Shown one piece after another: positions 45,901 to 54,182 of a stretch of 64,000 nt of DNA. A program made the translations under genes and the position numbers. The notes beneath the pieces were generated by a model. That model did not search any database. It saw only the letters and a list, made by a program, of their open reading frames with translations, and had not been told where the DNA came from. Location: positions 62,001-126,000 of the forward strand of contig CALGAW010000014.1 of NCBI GenBank assembly GCA_937959115.1. The letters run 5' to 3'. Origin of the DNA: an uncultured Saprospiraceae bacterium. Its GTDB lineage: Bacteria > Bacteroidota > Bacteroidia > Chitinophagales > Saprospiraceae. The first letter of the stretch is position 1, and the number at the start of each line of letters is the position of its first letter.

Positions 45901-46299
45901 AGCATCTTTCACTTTTGTTAACTCAGAACCGTCAACTTCTTGTGCAGCATATCCAAGAGATTTTTGATCTCTCTTAATACCTAAGGCAGTAACGATTGCC
46001 CCTTCAAGGACAACACCTTCAGATAATACGGCACTTAGGACGTTTGAGTCTCCAAGAACCAAGTCTTGAGATGTGTAACCAGTGTAGCTAATTACGACAG
46101 TTGTAGCACCTTCTGGCACTTTCAATTCATACTTTCCGTCAAGATCGGTAGTTGTACCGATTGTCGTTCCTTTAACGATTACATTTGCATATGGTAGTGG
46201 CCCGTTTTCATCAGTAACGGTCCCAGATATAACTCTCTGCCCGAAAGCATAGGAGCACATGAAAAATACCAACGCAAATAGTAGCGTAAGTTGTTTCAT
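42982..46299 (-). CDS. SusC/RagA-family TonB-linked outer-membrane transporter
   Basis: This 1105-residue barrel transporter partners with the SusD-like lipoprotein. It has a signal peptide (about 1-20, ending AFGQ), a carboxypeptidase-regulatory-like domain (about 23-95; GTVTDENGPLPYANVIVKG, TDLDGKYELKVPEGA) and a plug with the SusC signatures VTALGIKRDQKSLGYA and GSSNVIIRGYTSLNGNNQ. VSVLRGAAATALYGSRAANGVI follows as two adjoining phrases, then the long barrel ends LNLRVKF. Length and order are typical. It is first in the pair; the 336-base upstream region shows only a weak -7 candidate. Confidence 0.95.
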   Translation of the reverse strand: MKQLTLLFALVFFMCSYAFGQRVISGTVTDENGPLPYANVIVKGTTIGTTTDLDGKYELKVPEGATTVVISYTGYTSQDLVLGDSNVLSAVLSEGVVLEGAIVTALGIKRDQKSLGYAAQEVDGSELTKVKDANFVNSLSGKTAGVNIQRSGQLGGSSNVIIRGYTSLNGNNQALFVVDGTPVSNAITNTTNQKTGRGGYDYGNTAMDLNPEDIESVSVLRGAAATALYGSRAANGVILVTTKKGSSDDKLGVTFSSGFTAANVDKSTMPVYQKQYGPGYSDKRGWYSSDVPGIDFYDFDGDGVDEYHAPVYEDASFGAEYDPNLQVLDWSSWYPNHPNYGKTRAFVAAENDPTTFYETGLTFNNSIAVDGGNDQSSFRLSYTNFDQSGIVPGSKIKKNTISFAGDQKVTDKLRVGAAVQYINTNGKGRYGTGYDNRNVNQSFRQWYHTFADIKEQKDAYELTGDNLSWNAYANGNPGAGTRPHYFDNYYWNLANNYSTDNRDRIIGNIKMDYELTDWLSATGKVSIDQYSEIQEERIAEGSVDVSEYSVYNRNFYELNYDAMLRANKYFGASEDISVTGLLGVNIRRSKVKSLRETTNGGLTFPGVYTLENSNDLPTSSPYLAPVGVNGYYAAANIGLYNAVYLDLTGRYDVSSTLPQGENSYFYPSASLSFVFSEFLGGSDILSFGKLRANYAEVGNDADPFQIFDTYDITSPFGGPTASVNPTKKNQFLKPERTKSIEGGLEMKFLKNRLGFDVTAYKSNSFNQILDAPVTTSTGYSALVVNAGNIQNVGVEVAANLTPVKTTNFTWDIGVTWAKNQNKVIELLVDEVTGEDIITNYEIGGVQGGVTYNATVGEPYGTIQGTNYVYHTNGEPLVTPYMSSGPTGVFEAHGMKFVKSSDPEVIGNINPDWRGGINNSINYKGIGLSFLIDAQKGGDFFSLDTWYGFATGIYDFTAGNNDKGNPVRDLPQNGGGLPIGGVLQTGVDDDDIPISDGTVNTEYAYTADVFTALGYANAPNAYHVYDASFVKLREATLSYSLPSKLFANNKIDGIDISVIGRNLWIIHKNTPYSDPESSTSAGNLRGNQSGVYPTARELGLNLRVKF

Positions 46300-46635
46300 A
46301 AGGAAATTTAATTTTAGTTAAGAAATATAATAATTTGAGTCAAGAAAAATCTTAATTTTACTTTCAACACGCTAAAGTACATCTAATTTTTTAAAATCTT
46401 TAATGTTAAGTGTTAAAAGAAGAAAATAAATATGACACACTTCATTGGGCTTCAGCTGGCAGGTATAATTATTTTACAATTATATAGTGCTGAGTGTGTT
46501 TGTTTTGCGCACAGTTAATAAATTTGTTTCTAAATCATCGAGAAAGAATAACCTTGGAAAACCATGTCACAAATCGTGGAATTAGAAGTGTGACTTTATT
46601 ACTTTTCATACGTAAATATACAATAATTATTTAGT
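46300..46635. other. 336-base intergenic region
   Basis: Spacer between the SusC start and the pdxJ stop, both on the minus strand. TACTTTAG (minus strand, near 46373) is a one-mismatch -7 box for susC. No gene, RNA or terminator was recognised. Confidence 0.4.
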
Positions 46636-47349
46636 TTATACAAGCGCCCTTCTATATTGCGCAATTGTGTTATTTAGCCCTAGGTAGAGGGCATCACAAA
46701 CAAGTGCATGCCCGATTGAAACTTCAAGTACAGCTTCCACCTCCTGAACAAAGTAGTTTAAATTGTCAAGATTTAAATCATGCCCAGCATTTATTCCAAG
46801 TCCAAGCTGATTTGTGATTTTTGCTGCTTCTTTATAGCTAAGCACTGCTTGTTGTTTGTCTTGTGAATACATTTTTGCGTATGGCCCTGTATAAAATTCT
46901 ATCCGATCTGCGCCTACCTCCTTTGCCCCTTCCAGCATCTCTCCTTCTGGATTAATAAAAAGCGAAACTCTTACTCCAGCCGCCTTAAGTGATCCAATCA
47001 CCTCTTTTAAAAAGGTCTTGTGCTTAATGGTGTCCCATCCGTTATCTGAAGTTAACGCATCAGGGGCATCTGGAACAAGGGTACACTGATCTGGCTTAGT
47101 GGCCAACACCATTTTCAAAAACTCAGGTGTCGGGTTACCTTCAATGTTGAATTCTGTTTGAACCACCTCTTTTAACAACGGGATATCCCGATAGCGCACA
47201 TGCCGCTCATCTGGTCTTGGATGAACAGTAATTCCTTGCGCCCCAAATCGCTCACAGTCTTTCGCCACCTGCACTAGGTCAGGCAAATTTGAGCCCCTTG
47301 CATTTCTTATCAGGGCAATCTTGTTGATGTTTACACTTAATCTAGTCAT
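46636..47349 (-). CDS. pdxJ: Pyridoxine 5'-phosphate synthase
   Basis: PdxJ condenses 1-deoxyxylulose 5-phosphate with 3-amino-2-oxopropyl phosphate in vitamin B6 synthesis. The 237-residue TIM-barrel protein shows the family phrases RLSVNINKIALIRNARG, GITVHPRPDERHVR (catalytic His region), NIEGNPTPEFL, CTLVPDAPDALTSDNGWD and GLGINAGHDLNLDNL, and ends with EVSIGHAL. Length is usual. It starts six bases after the stop of the topoisomerase gene, so it is probably cotranscribed with it. Confidence 0.96.
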   Translation of the reverse strand: MTRLSVNINKIALIRNARGSNLPDLVQVAKDCERFGAQGITVHPRPDERHVRYRDIPLLKEVVQTEFNIEGNPTPEFLKMVLATKPDQCTLVPDAPDALTSDNGWDTIKHKTFLKEVIGSLKAAGVRVSLFINPEGEMLEGAKEVGADRIEFYTGPYAKMYSQDKQQAVLSYKEAAKITNQLGLGINAGHDLNLDNLNYFVQEVEAVLEVSIGHALVCDALYLGLNNTIAQYRRALV

Positions 47350-47355
47350 GATTCG

Positions 47356-50187
47356 TTAGAATAAGGACGTCTGTCCATCTGGATCACTTGAATTGTCTGG
47401 TCTTTTCGGATCGTCTTTGTCCTTCAGATCGTCTTTTCCTTTTGCAGGGTCTTTTTCTTTTGAATTATCCTTGACCTCTGGAGTCTCTATTTCGGTTTTC
47501 TTTGAAACGGTTGGTATATCAAATTCAACTTCAGATCCAACTGTTAAGGAATCTGTTTCAGCTGGTGTTGTTTTTTCTTCTGCAGATGAGGTTTTCTCTT
47601 CTATAATCGTATCTATTTCGATTTCACTTTCTGGATCAGGTTCCGGTTCTGGAATTTCAACATGCAGTGCTTTTATCGAAATTGGTTTAAACTCTCCAAG
47701 CTTGTTTCCTAGTGACTTCCATCCTTTTACATCAATGAAATCTAACATGTCAACCTTATGCTCCTTCATCCCTTCTTTCGTTTTGACTTTATAAGAAACA
47801 ATTGGATGCTCTGCTAATGTTACATAATAAAGTGAACTCCTAGAATTTTCACCGATAAAGCTAAACTTCTGATTCAGGCTCAATGTTTCTACTTGAAACC
47901 GCTTAATATAGGTTGCTTTCTTTTCCACCTCATAATAGATAGCTGACACTACCTTATCTGGATGAAAGATACCAATATGCAATAAGCTACCTGTATCATA
48001 TCTTTTAGTTAACTCAAAATCTGTTAACTCATAGCATCCATTACTATAGATCGCTAAAATCTTATTTCCGGTATCGAAGGCTCCTAGGTACTTACCTCTA
48101 TCTTTTGTATTCAATCTACCGCTGACTTCATCCATCCAAATCTTTTGAGCACCAAGTGTTGATTTACCTTCTGCAAGTAAGTTTACTTTGCGGACTGGAT
48201 ATTTTGTAAGGGTATTCCCTTGGGATCCACGTCCTTTTATATCTATATCTGAAAAATTAAACTCGAATTGCTTTTTCCTAGCCTTGGCACTTTGAGACAG
48301 CAAAATAGTTAACGTTTCTGCTTCGCCATTAGCATTGGCGGTAAAGTATAGCACTTTTGTCCTTGGTGTTCCTTTTGTTAGATCATATTGTTTATCTCTT
48401 GTTATCGATTTAACATGAAACCGTTTTACGTAGGATTTACCTGATTTCCCATCTAGGTATACCATGTTGTAGGTGGTTCGTTCGTCTCCTTTCTTCCAAA
48501 CGTTTGCATGAATAATATCCTTGCCTATAAAGGTTTTATCTGCGATTTTCGTTACTGCAAATTTACCGTTCTTAAGAAAAACAATTATACTATCAATGTC
48601 TGAACATTCGCAGATGAATTCGTCTTTTTTTAAGCCATGTCCAACAAATCCCTCCTCTCTATTGATGTATAGCTTACAGTTATTAGCCACAACTTGTGTG
48701 GCTTTTATGGTATCAAATTCTGTAATGATTGTTTTGCGCTCTTTTCCTTTACCATATTTCTGAAGCAACCGCTCAAAATAAGCAATGGTGTAATCTGTTA
48801 AGTTCGCTAAGTGATTGCGGGTTTCATCGATTTCTTTTTCAAGGCTAATGACCAATTCATCAGCTTTGAACTTATTAAACTTAGAAATCCGCTTGATCTT
48901 GATTTCTGTCAATCGAACGATGTCTTCCTCTGTTATATCTCTATGTAAGGTGTATTGAGGTTTTTTGTTACTACATTTTACATTCGGTGTTTCGACATAT
49001 TTTTTTAGTTCCTCAGCAATGATTTCCAGCACTGACTCCCAAGTTTCCGCTTCCTCAATTTCACGATAAACGCGATTTTCAATAAAAATACGTTCAAGGC
49101 TCGAGAAATGCCATCGTTCTAATAGTTCAGAAAGCTGGATTTCAAGCTCTCTTTTTAACAAGTCCCTTGTATTCTCCGTACAGATTCTTAGTATCTCATC
49201 TACCGTTGTAAATTCTGGTTTATCATCTACAATAACACAAGCATTTGGCGACACAGAGCTTTCGCAATTTGTGAAGGCGTAAAGTGCGTCCATTGTTACC
49301 TCTGGTGAAATACCAGGAGCTAACTCCACCAAGACTTCAACATCTTTCGCCGTGTTATCAATTACCTTTTTAATTTTAATTTTCCCTTTATCATTTGCCT
49401 TAATGATACTTTCGATAAGGGAGGTCGTTGTTGTATTTGGTATTTCTGTAATGGCTAAGGTCTTCTTATCTCTGATTTCGATTTTTGCTCGCAATCTGAT
49501 TTTTCCACCTCGTTGTCCTTTATTATAATTAGAAACATCTACCATTCCTCCTTCTGGGAAGTCAGGGTAGATGGAAAAACTTTTATCTTGCAAAATTTTA
49601 ATTGATGCCTTGATAAGCTCAATGAAGTTATGCGGCATTATCTTAGTAGACAAACCAACAGCAATCCCTTCTGCTCCTTGTGCAAGCAATAGAGGGAATT
49701 TCATAGGCAGAGCAATTGGCTCTTTCTTCCGCCCATCGTAGGAAACCTGCCATTCAGTTGTTTTATGATTGAAGGCGACTTCCAACGCAAACTTGGTTAA
49801 TCGAGCCTCAATATAACGAGGAGCGGCGGCTCTGTCTCCTGTCCTTCTGTCTCCCCAGTTCCCTTGGCAATCGATCAGTAGATCTTTTTGACCTAATTGA
49901 ACAAGCGCATCACCAATAGAAGCATCACCGTGCGGGTGAAACTGCATCGTTTGCCCAATGATATTCGCTACTTTATGGAATCGACCATCGTCCATTGCCT
50001 TAACAGCATGGAGTATCCGGCGTTGAACCGGCTTTAGTCCATCATCAACGTAAGGGACTGCTCGTTCAAGGATTACATAGGATGCATAATCCAAGAAGTA
50101 GTCTTCGTACATCCCTTTAAGGGATATTACCTTATCTGTATTTGCTGATCCGTTTTGATCTGATTCGGGATTCGTATTTTCCTCCAA
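47356..50187 (-). CDS. parC: Type II topoisomerase subunit A (topoisomerase IV/gyrase)
   Basis: A 943-residue DNA cleavage-religation subunit. The N-terminal domain has the signatures YASYVILERAVPYVDDGLKP and HPHGDASIGDALV, and the catalytic Tyr in AAAPRYIEARL. The C-terminal half forms the beta-pinwheel blades, in which no GyrA box (QRRGGKG) is visible, favouring topoisomerase IV over gyrase. The last 95 residues are a charged, low-complexity tail (PEPEPDPESEIEID, KGKDDLKDKDDPK), possibly a regulatory acidic tail. A consensus promoter lies 22 bases upstream. The partner subunit ParE is not in the window. Confidence 0.9.
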   Translation of the reverse strand: MEENTNPESDQNGSANTDKVISLKGMYEDYFLDYASYVILERAVPYVDDGLKPVQRRILHAVKAMDDGRFHKVANIIGQTMQFHPHGDASIGDALVQLGQKDLLIDCQGNWGDRRTGDRAAAPRYIEARLTKFALEVAFNHKTTEWQVSYDGRKKEPIALPMKFPLLLAQGAEGIAVGLSTKIMPHNFIELIKASIKILQDKSFSIYPDFPEGGMVDVSNYNKGQRGGKIRLRAKIEIRDKKTLAITEIPNTTTTSLIESIIKANDKGKIKIKKVIDNTAKDVEVLVELAPGISPEVTMDALYAFTNCESSVSPNACVIVDDKPEFTTVDEILRICTENTRDLLKRELEIQLSELLERWHFSSLERIFIENRVYREIEEAETWESVLEIIAEELKKYVETPNVKCSNKKPQYTLHRDITEEDIVRLTEIKIKRISKFNKFKADELVISLEKEIDETRNHLANLTDYTIAYFERLLQKYGKGKERKTIITEFDTIKATQVVANNCKLYINREEGFVGHGLKKDEFICECSDIDSIIVFLKNGKFAVTKIADKTFIGKDIIHANVWKKGDERTTYNMVYLDGKSGKSYVKRFHVKSITRDKQYDLTKGTPRTKVLYFTANANGEAETLTILLSQSAKARKKQFEFNFSDIDIKGRGSQGNTLTKYPVRKVNLLAEGKSTLGAQKIWMDEVSGRLNTKDRGKYLGAFDTGNKILAIYSNGCYELTDFELTKRYDTGSLLHIGIFHPDKVVSAIYYEVEKKATYIKRFQVETLSLNQKFSFIGENSRSSLYYVTLAEHPIVSYKVKTKEGMKEHKVDMLDFIDVKGWKSLGNKLGEFKPISIKALHVEIPEPEPDPESEIEIDTIIEEKTSSAEEKTTPAETDSLTVGSEVEFDIPTVSKKTEIETPEVKDNSKEKDPAKGKDDLKDKDDPKRPDNSSDPDGQTSLF

Positions 50188-50208
50188 TGCCTATATTTTT
50201 TAAGGTCA

Positions 50209-50239
50209 CAAATATAGCAATCTACCAAGATATTTTCAA
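50209..50239 (-). promoter_or_regulatory. Bacteroidota promoter for parC-pdxJ
   Basis: On the minus strand, TTG (50239-50237), a 20-base spacer and TATATTTG (50216-50209) form an exact consensus promoter, ending 22 bases before the ATG at 50187. Confidence 0.7.
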
Positions 50240-50366
50240 AATAATTAACAAATAGTTTACAAAATGGTAGTTTTTTGATGACTCTTTTTATTATTCTGTC
50301 TAATTATTAATGGTTAATTCATTTATAATGCTCCTTCGTTGAAACGAAAAAATTAACAATTAACCA

Positions 50367-51215
50367 TTAATCTTTCTCCTCAAGGTATGCCTTTAGGCCA
50401 AGAAAGATAGATTTGGCCATTTCGTCTTGACCGTGTTCAGAAAGTAAGTATAACTCTTCTTCTGGATTGGAAACAAACCCCATTTCAACTAAGGTGCTTG
50501 GCATATTTGTGGTTTTCAAAACGATAAATTGATCTTGTTTTACCTGTCGCACAGGGCGTTTTGTATGTCCACCTATTTGTTGAAGGATATGCCCAGCAAG
50601 CTTAATACTTTCTTGAAGGTAGGCTTGTTGATAGGCTTGAAATTTAATATTTCCGGCTGGTGTTTCTGGGTCTAATGCAAACAATTCACTTTGTCCCTTA
50701 TCCAAGTAAATCATTTTGTTTTCTCGACGTGCCAGTTCAGAACTTTCTTCTGTTCCTCCGTATACATAGGTTTCCGCCCCTTTGATTTTTGTTTGTTTTC
50801 GAACTGCATTGCAATGAATGCTTAGAAAGAGATCGCCAAAACTATCATTCGCGATTTTAGTTCGGTCGGACAAGGAGACAAAAATGTCGGATTCTCTAGT
50901 ATAAATGATGTGAATATCTGGTAAATAGGCCTTAATGTAAGCTCCAAGTTTTAACGTAACCTGTAGTGAAATGTCTTTTTCAATAGCGTGTTTGCCCATA
51001 CAGCCTAAATCTTCACCACCATGACCAGCGTCAAGAATGATGGTTTTTATTTTTTCTGTTTTAGAATTATGCAGCTTAAACGAGGTAATTCCCGTTATAA
51101 GAAGCAGGATACACAAGCCGAAGGTGGTGTAACTTTGAACGTTAAATGAAATGTTATACTTTGACAAATTTTTGTTAAATATGCTGTTTTGTTGAATACA
51201 CTCAAATTTGGTCAT
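50367..51215 (-). CDS. N-acetylmuramoyl-L-alanine amidase (AmiC-type)
   Basis: A 282-residue zinc amidase that cuts the bond between muramic acid and the stem peptide of peptidoglycan. A single N-terminal helix (about 32-46) serves as signal or anchor. The Amidase_3 domain (about 57-280) has IILDAGHGGEDLG (zinc His), a catalytic/zinc Glu in the following EKDISLQ segment, DLFLSIHCNA (zinc His) and the catalytic Glu in STLVEMGFVSNPEE. All ligands look intact. It is divergent from lptD, with 131 bases between starts. Confidence 0.93.
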   Translation of the reverse strand: MTKFECIQQNSIFNKNLSKYNISFNVQSYTTFGLCILLLITGITSFKLHNSKTEKIKTIILDAGHGGEDLGCMGKHAIEKDISLQVTLKLGAYIKAYLPDIHIIYTRESDIFVSLSDRTKIANDSFGDLFLSIHCNAVRKQTKIKGAETYVYGGTEESSELARRENKMIYLDKGQSELFALDPETPAGNIKFQAYQQAYLQESIKLAGHILQQIGGHTKRPVRQVKQDQFIVLKTTNMPSTLVEMGFVSNPEEELYLLSEHGQDEMAKSIFLGLKAYLEEKD

Positions 51216-51315
51216 AACTTTGCTATGAATCTAATGAAAGAATAACAAAATAATAACTTCGTCTAAGAATTAGCTAATTTTATTCTTAATACTAAAGTTC
51301 ACTAAAATTATGCCG

Positions 51316-51343
51316 TTGTGCATTAACAGAATGATTATATTTG
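51316..51343 (+). promoter_or_regulatory. Putative promoter of lptD overlapping its 5' end
   Basis: TATATTTG at 51336-51343 matches the -7 consensus; TTG at 51316-51318 is 17 bases upstream, slightly short. Transcription would start near 51348, at or next to the GTG at 51347, implying a leaderless or nearly leaderless message. Confidence 0.45.
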
Positions 51344-51346
51344 ATT

Positions 51347-54055
51347 GTGATTGAAAATTTTATACCAAAGCGCCTGCTTCTTATTCTTACCTTTTGCCTT
51401 TGCATCATTGGAACAAATGATTCATTCGGACAAGTAGGTAAAGCTACAATTGGTAAAAAGAATCCAAATCCTAAACAGGACACAATAACTCCACTCTCTA
51501 ATACTGCAACCATAATTCCAAAAGACTCTACGACCCTTAATGATAGCACAGGGACTGTAGTCGAAACAAGTGTAAAGCTTTCGAAGGATTCATTAGAAAC
51601 AGCCGTAACCTATGAGGCTACAGACTCCATGATTTATGACATCGAGAACCAATATATCTATCTTTATGGAGATGCAAAGGTGGTGTACGATGGAATGACA
51701 CTGACTGCCGATTATATTGAGTTTGATTGGGAGAATAGCATAGCTACTGCTGAAGGACAAATGGACAGTTTAGGTAATTTGGTAGTCAAGCCCGTGTTCA
51801 AAGACAATGATAATGAGTTTACAGCAAATAAGATGCGGTATAACTTTAAAACGCACAAGGGAAAAGTCTACGATGTAAGAACCAAGGAAGGCGATGGTTA
51901 TCTTCTATCTCAAGGGGTTAAGTTTGACCTAAGAAGCAACAAAAGCTCTACTGAAAACGACGTGGTCTATGCAGAAAGAACACTATACACAACTTGCAGT
52001 CATGATCATCCACACTTCGGTATTCGGAGTAAAAAAGCAAAGATTATTCCTAGGAAACTGATCGTTGTAGGTCCTTCGAATTTAGAAATTTCTGATGTGC
52101 CAACACCATTGTGGCTTCCGTTCGGTTTTTTCCCAATACAAAAGGGCAGACGATCTGGTTTGGTGTTTCCTAGAGATTACGAATTTGATCCGAATCTTGG
52201 TTTTGGGCTTCGAAATGTGGGGTATTATTTTGCTGGCTCAGATCACATGGACTTAACCGTACTTGGTGACATATATACTCGTGGAAGTTGGGGGTTAAAC
52301 GCAGCAACCAACTACAACAAAAGGTATAAGTATTCTGGGAATTTGAAATTGGGTTATTTCAACCGTCGGATAGGATATAAAGACACCCCTCAATTTAGTA
52401 AAACAGGAGATTATCTTTTACAATGGAGTCATAATCAGGATTCAAGAGCACACCCATCTGTAACGTTTGGCGGTAGTGCCTCAATTGCAACAAGCTCCTT
52501 TTTCAGAAATAATGAAAATGATTCACGTAGCGTCTTGCAAAGTAATTTACGCTCCAATGTAAACCTAACAAAGCGTTGGGGATCTAGATACACTTTGCAA
52601 ACTAGTTTCCAACATTCTCAAAACCTAAATACCAAAAGACTGGATATTCAATTTCCTGTTATTGACTTTAGAGTTGCTCGCGTTTTTCCATTCAAACGCA
52701 ACAACCGGGAAATTAAGAAAAAACAACAATGGTATGAGAAAATCAATTTCACATATACTGGCCGCGCAGAAAACCTGATTACTACAGACACCACACTGTT
52801 CACTAAGGAAGTGTTGGAAAATATGAGATACGGCATGAAACACATTATTCCCGTAAGTGCCGACTTCACATTAGCAAAGTACTTTAAGCTCAGGCCTTCC
52901 ATCCAATACAACGATTTCTGGTACTTAAATACAATTGAAAAAGACTTCATCAACGAGAATACGGTGGATCTGCTAGGAGATACGCTTTATGGACGAATAG
53001 ACACGATAAACAACTTCGGATTTAAGTCTAGGAAACAAGTTTCAGCTAGTCTTACCTTAAATACGACTCTTTTCGGAATGATGAATCTCAAATTGAAACG
53101 ACTCAAAGCAATTCGTCATGTAATGACCCCAAGTATAAGTGCCAATTTCACTCCTGATTATGGCAAAGCGCCGTTTAATTATTATAAACAGGTCAGAAAT
53201 GATACTCGAGATGCAACTTCAATGGAAGACTACACCATTTATGATGGTAGTCTCTATCCTGTGAGTATCACAGGTCAACAAGCAGCTCTTAATTGGTCAA
53301 TTCTAAATAATTTTGAAGCAAAATTTAGATCAAGAAAAGATTCTATTCAAAAGGATAAAAAAATACCCCTCCTTAATAGCCTACTGATTAGCAGTGGCTA
53401 CAATTTTGCAGCTGATAGTTTGGAATTCAAGCCAGTAAGCATTTCTGCAAACACAAAATTATTTAAGAAGATTCAATTAAACTATAGAAGCACGTACAAT
53501 CCTTACAAACATGTAGCTGGAAGGCCAGTTAATAAATACTACTGGACAACGGATAAGAAGCTGCTCAACTTGAGAACCGCAGAATTTACAGCAGGTACAG
53601 ATATCAATCCAAGTGAATTTAGAAACCTATTTGTCAATGATTTTCTTGGAACCAAACCAGCAGAAGATCGTAATACAGAAGTTGATCAACTCAGTCGAGG
53701 CAGTGGATTTATTGGTTCACTTCGCCTCACTTATAAACTTAACTTCAGTAAAGTATATGAGGATGAAAAGGAAACTATCAAAATCACTACAAACAGTCTC
53801 TATTTAAGTCAAACTGTTCTAAACGTATCAAAAAACTGGAGGATAAACATCGGTGGTATTGGGTATGATTTCGCAGACAAGGAGATTCGCTATCCTGATT
53901 TTGGTTTTTATCGTGATTTACATTGTTGGGAGATGGGCGTAAACACACAGCCGCAACGCGGAACATTTTCCTTTTACATTCGAGTTAAGCCTGGTTCACT
54001 TGACTTTCTTAATGTGCCCTATAAGCGTAATGTTTCTAGCCCAATTGTTTTTTAA
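51347..54055 (+). CDS. lptD: LPS-assembly outer-membrane protein LptD
   Basis: LptD inserts lipopolysaccharide into the outer leaflet. The protein of about 902 residues has an N-terminal signal (KRLLLILTFCLCIIG), a low-complexity Thr/Ser linker (about 30-75), an OstA/LptA-like jellyroll (about 85-250; YIYLYGDAKVVYDGMTLTAD, FTANKMRYNFKTHKGKVYDV, YTTCSHDHPHFGIRSKKAKI) and a large barrel starting at PTPLWLPFGFFPI and GRRSGLVFP. There is no ATG before the mature domain. The frame is closed at 51332-51334, so the start must be TTG 51341 or GTG 51347; the -7 box covers the TTG, so GTG is preferred. Confidence 0.9.
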   Translation: MIENFIPKRLLLILTFCLCIIGTNDSFGQVGKATIGKKNPNPKQDTITPLSNTATIIPKDSTTLNDSTGTVVETSVKLSKDSLETAVTYEATDSMIYDIENQYIYLYGDAKVVYDGMTLTADYIEFDWENSIATAEGQMDSLGNLVVKPVFKDNDNEFTANKMRYNFKTHKGKVYDVRTKEGDGYLLSQGVKFDLRSNKSSTENDVVYAERTLYTTCSHDHPHFGIRSKKAKIIPRKLIVVGPSNLEISDVPTPLWLPFGFFPIQKGRRSGLVFPRDYEFDPNLGFGLRNVGYYFAGSDHMDLTVLGDIYTRGSWGLNAATNYNKRYKYSGNLKLGYFNRRIGYKDTPQFSKTGDYLLQWSHNQDSRAHPSVTFGGSASIATSSFFRNNENDSRSVLQSNLRSNVNLTKRWGSRYTLQTSFQHSQNLNTKRLDIQFPVIDFRVARVFPFKRNNREIKKKQQWYEKINFTYTGRAENLITTDTTLFTKEVLENMRYGMKHIIPVSADFTLAKYFKLRPSIQYNDFWYLNTIEKDFINENTVDLLGDTLYGRIDTINNFGFKSRKQVSASLTLNTTLFGMMNLKLKRLKAIRHVMTPSISANFTPDYGKAPFNYYKQVRNDTRDATSMEDYTIYDGSLYPVSITGQQAALNWSILNNFEAKFRSRKDSIQKDKKIPLLNSLLISSGYNFAADSLEFKPVSISANTKLFKKIQLNYRSTYNPYKHVAGRPVNKYYWTTDKKLLNLRTAEFTAGTDINPSEFRNLFVNDFLGTKPAEDRNTEVDQLSRGSGFIGSLRLTYKLNFSKVYEDEKETIKITTNSLYLSQTVLNVSKNWRINIGGIGYDFADKEIRYPDFGFYRDLHCWEMGVNTQPQRGTFSFYIRVKPGSLDFLNVPYKRNVSSPIVF

Positions 54056-54182
54056 GGTTGTAAGTATTTTAAATTAAAGTTTCGTTAAATTCGAGAAATA
54101 TTAATTCGCCCAACGCTATATTTTCCGTATATTACACTGTTGATGTTTTATTTTAACAAACAATTACACCTACCTGTCTGCT

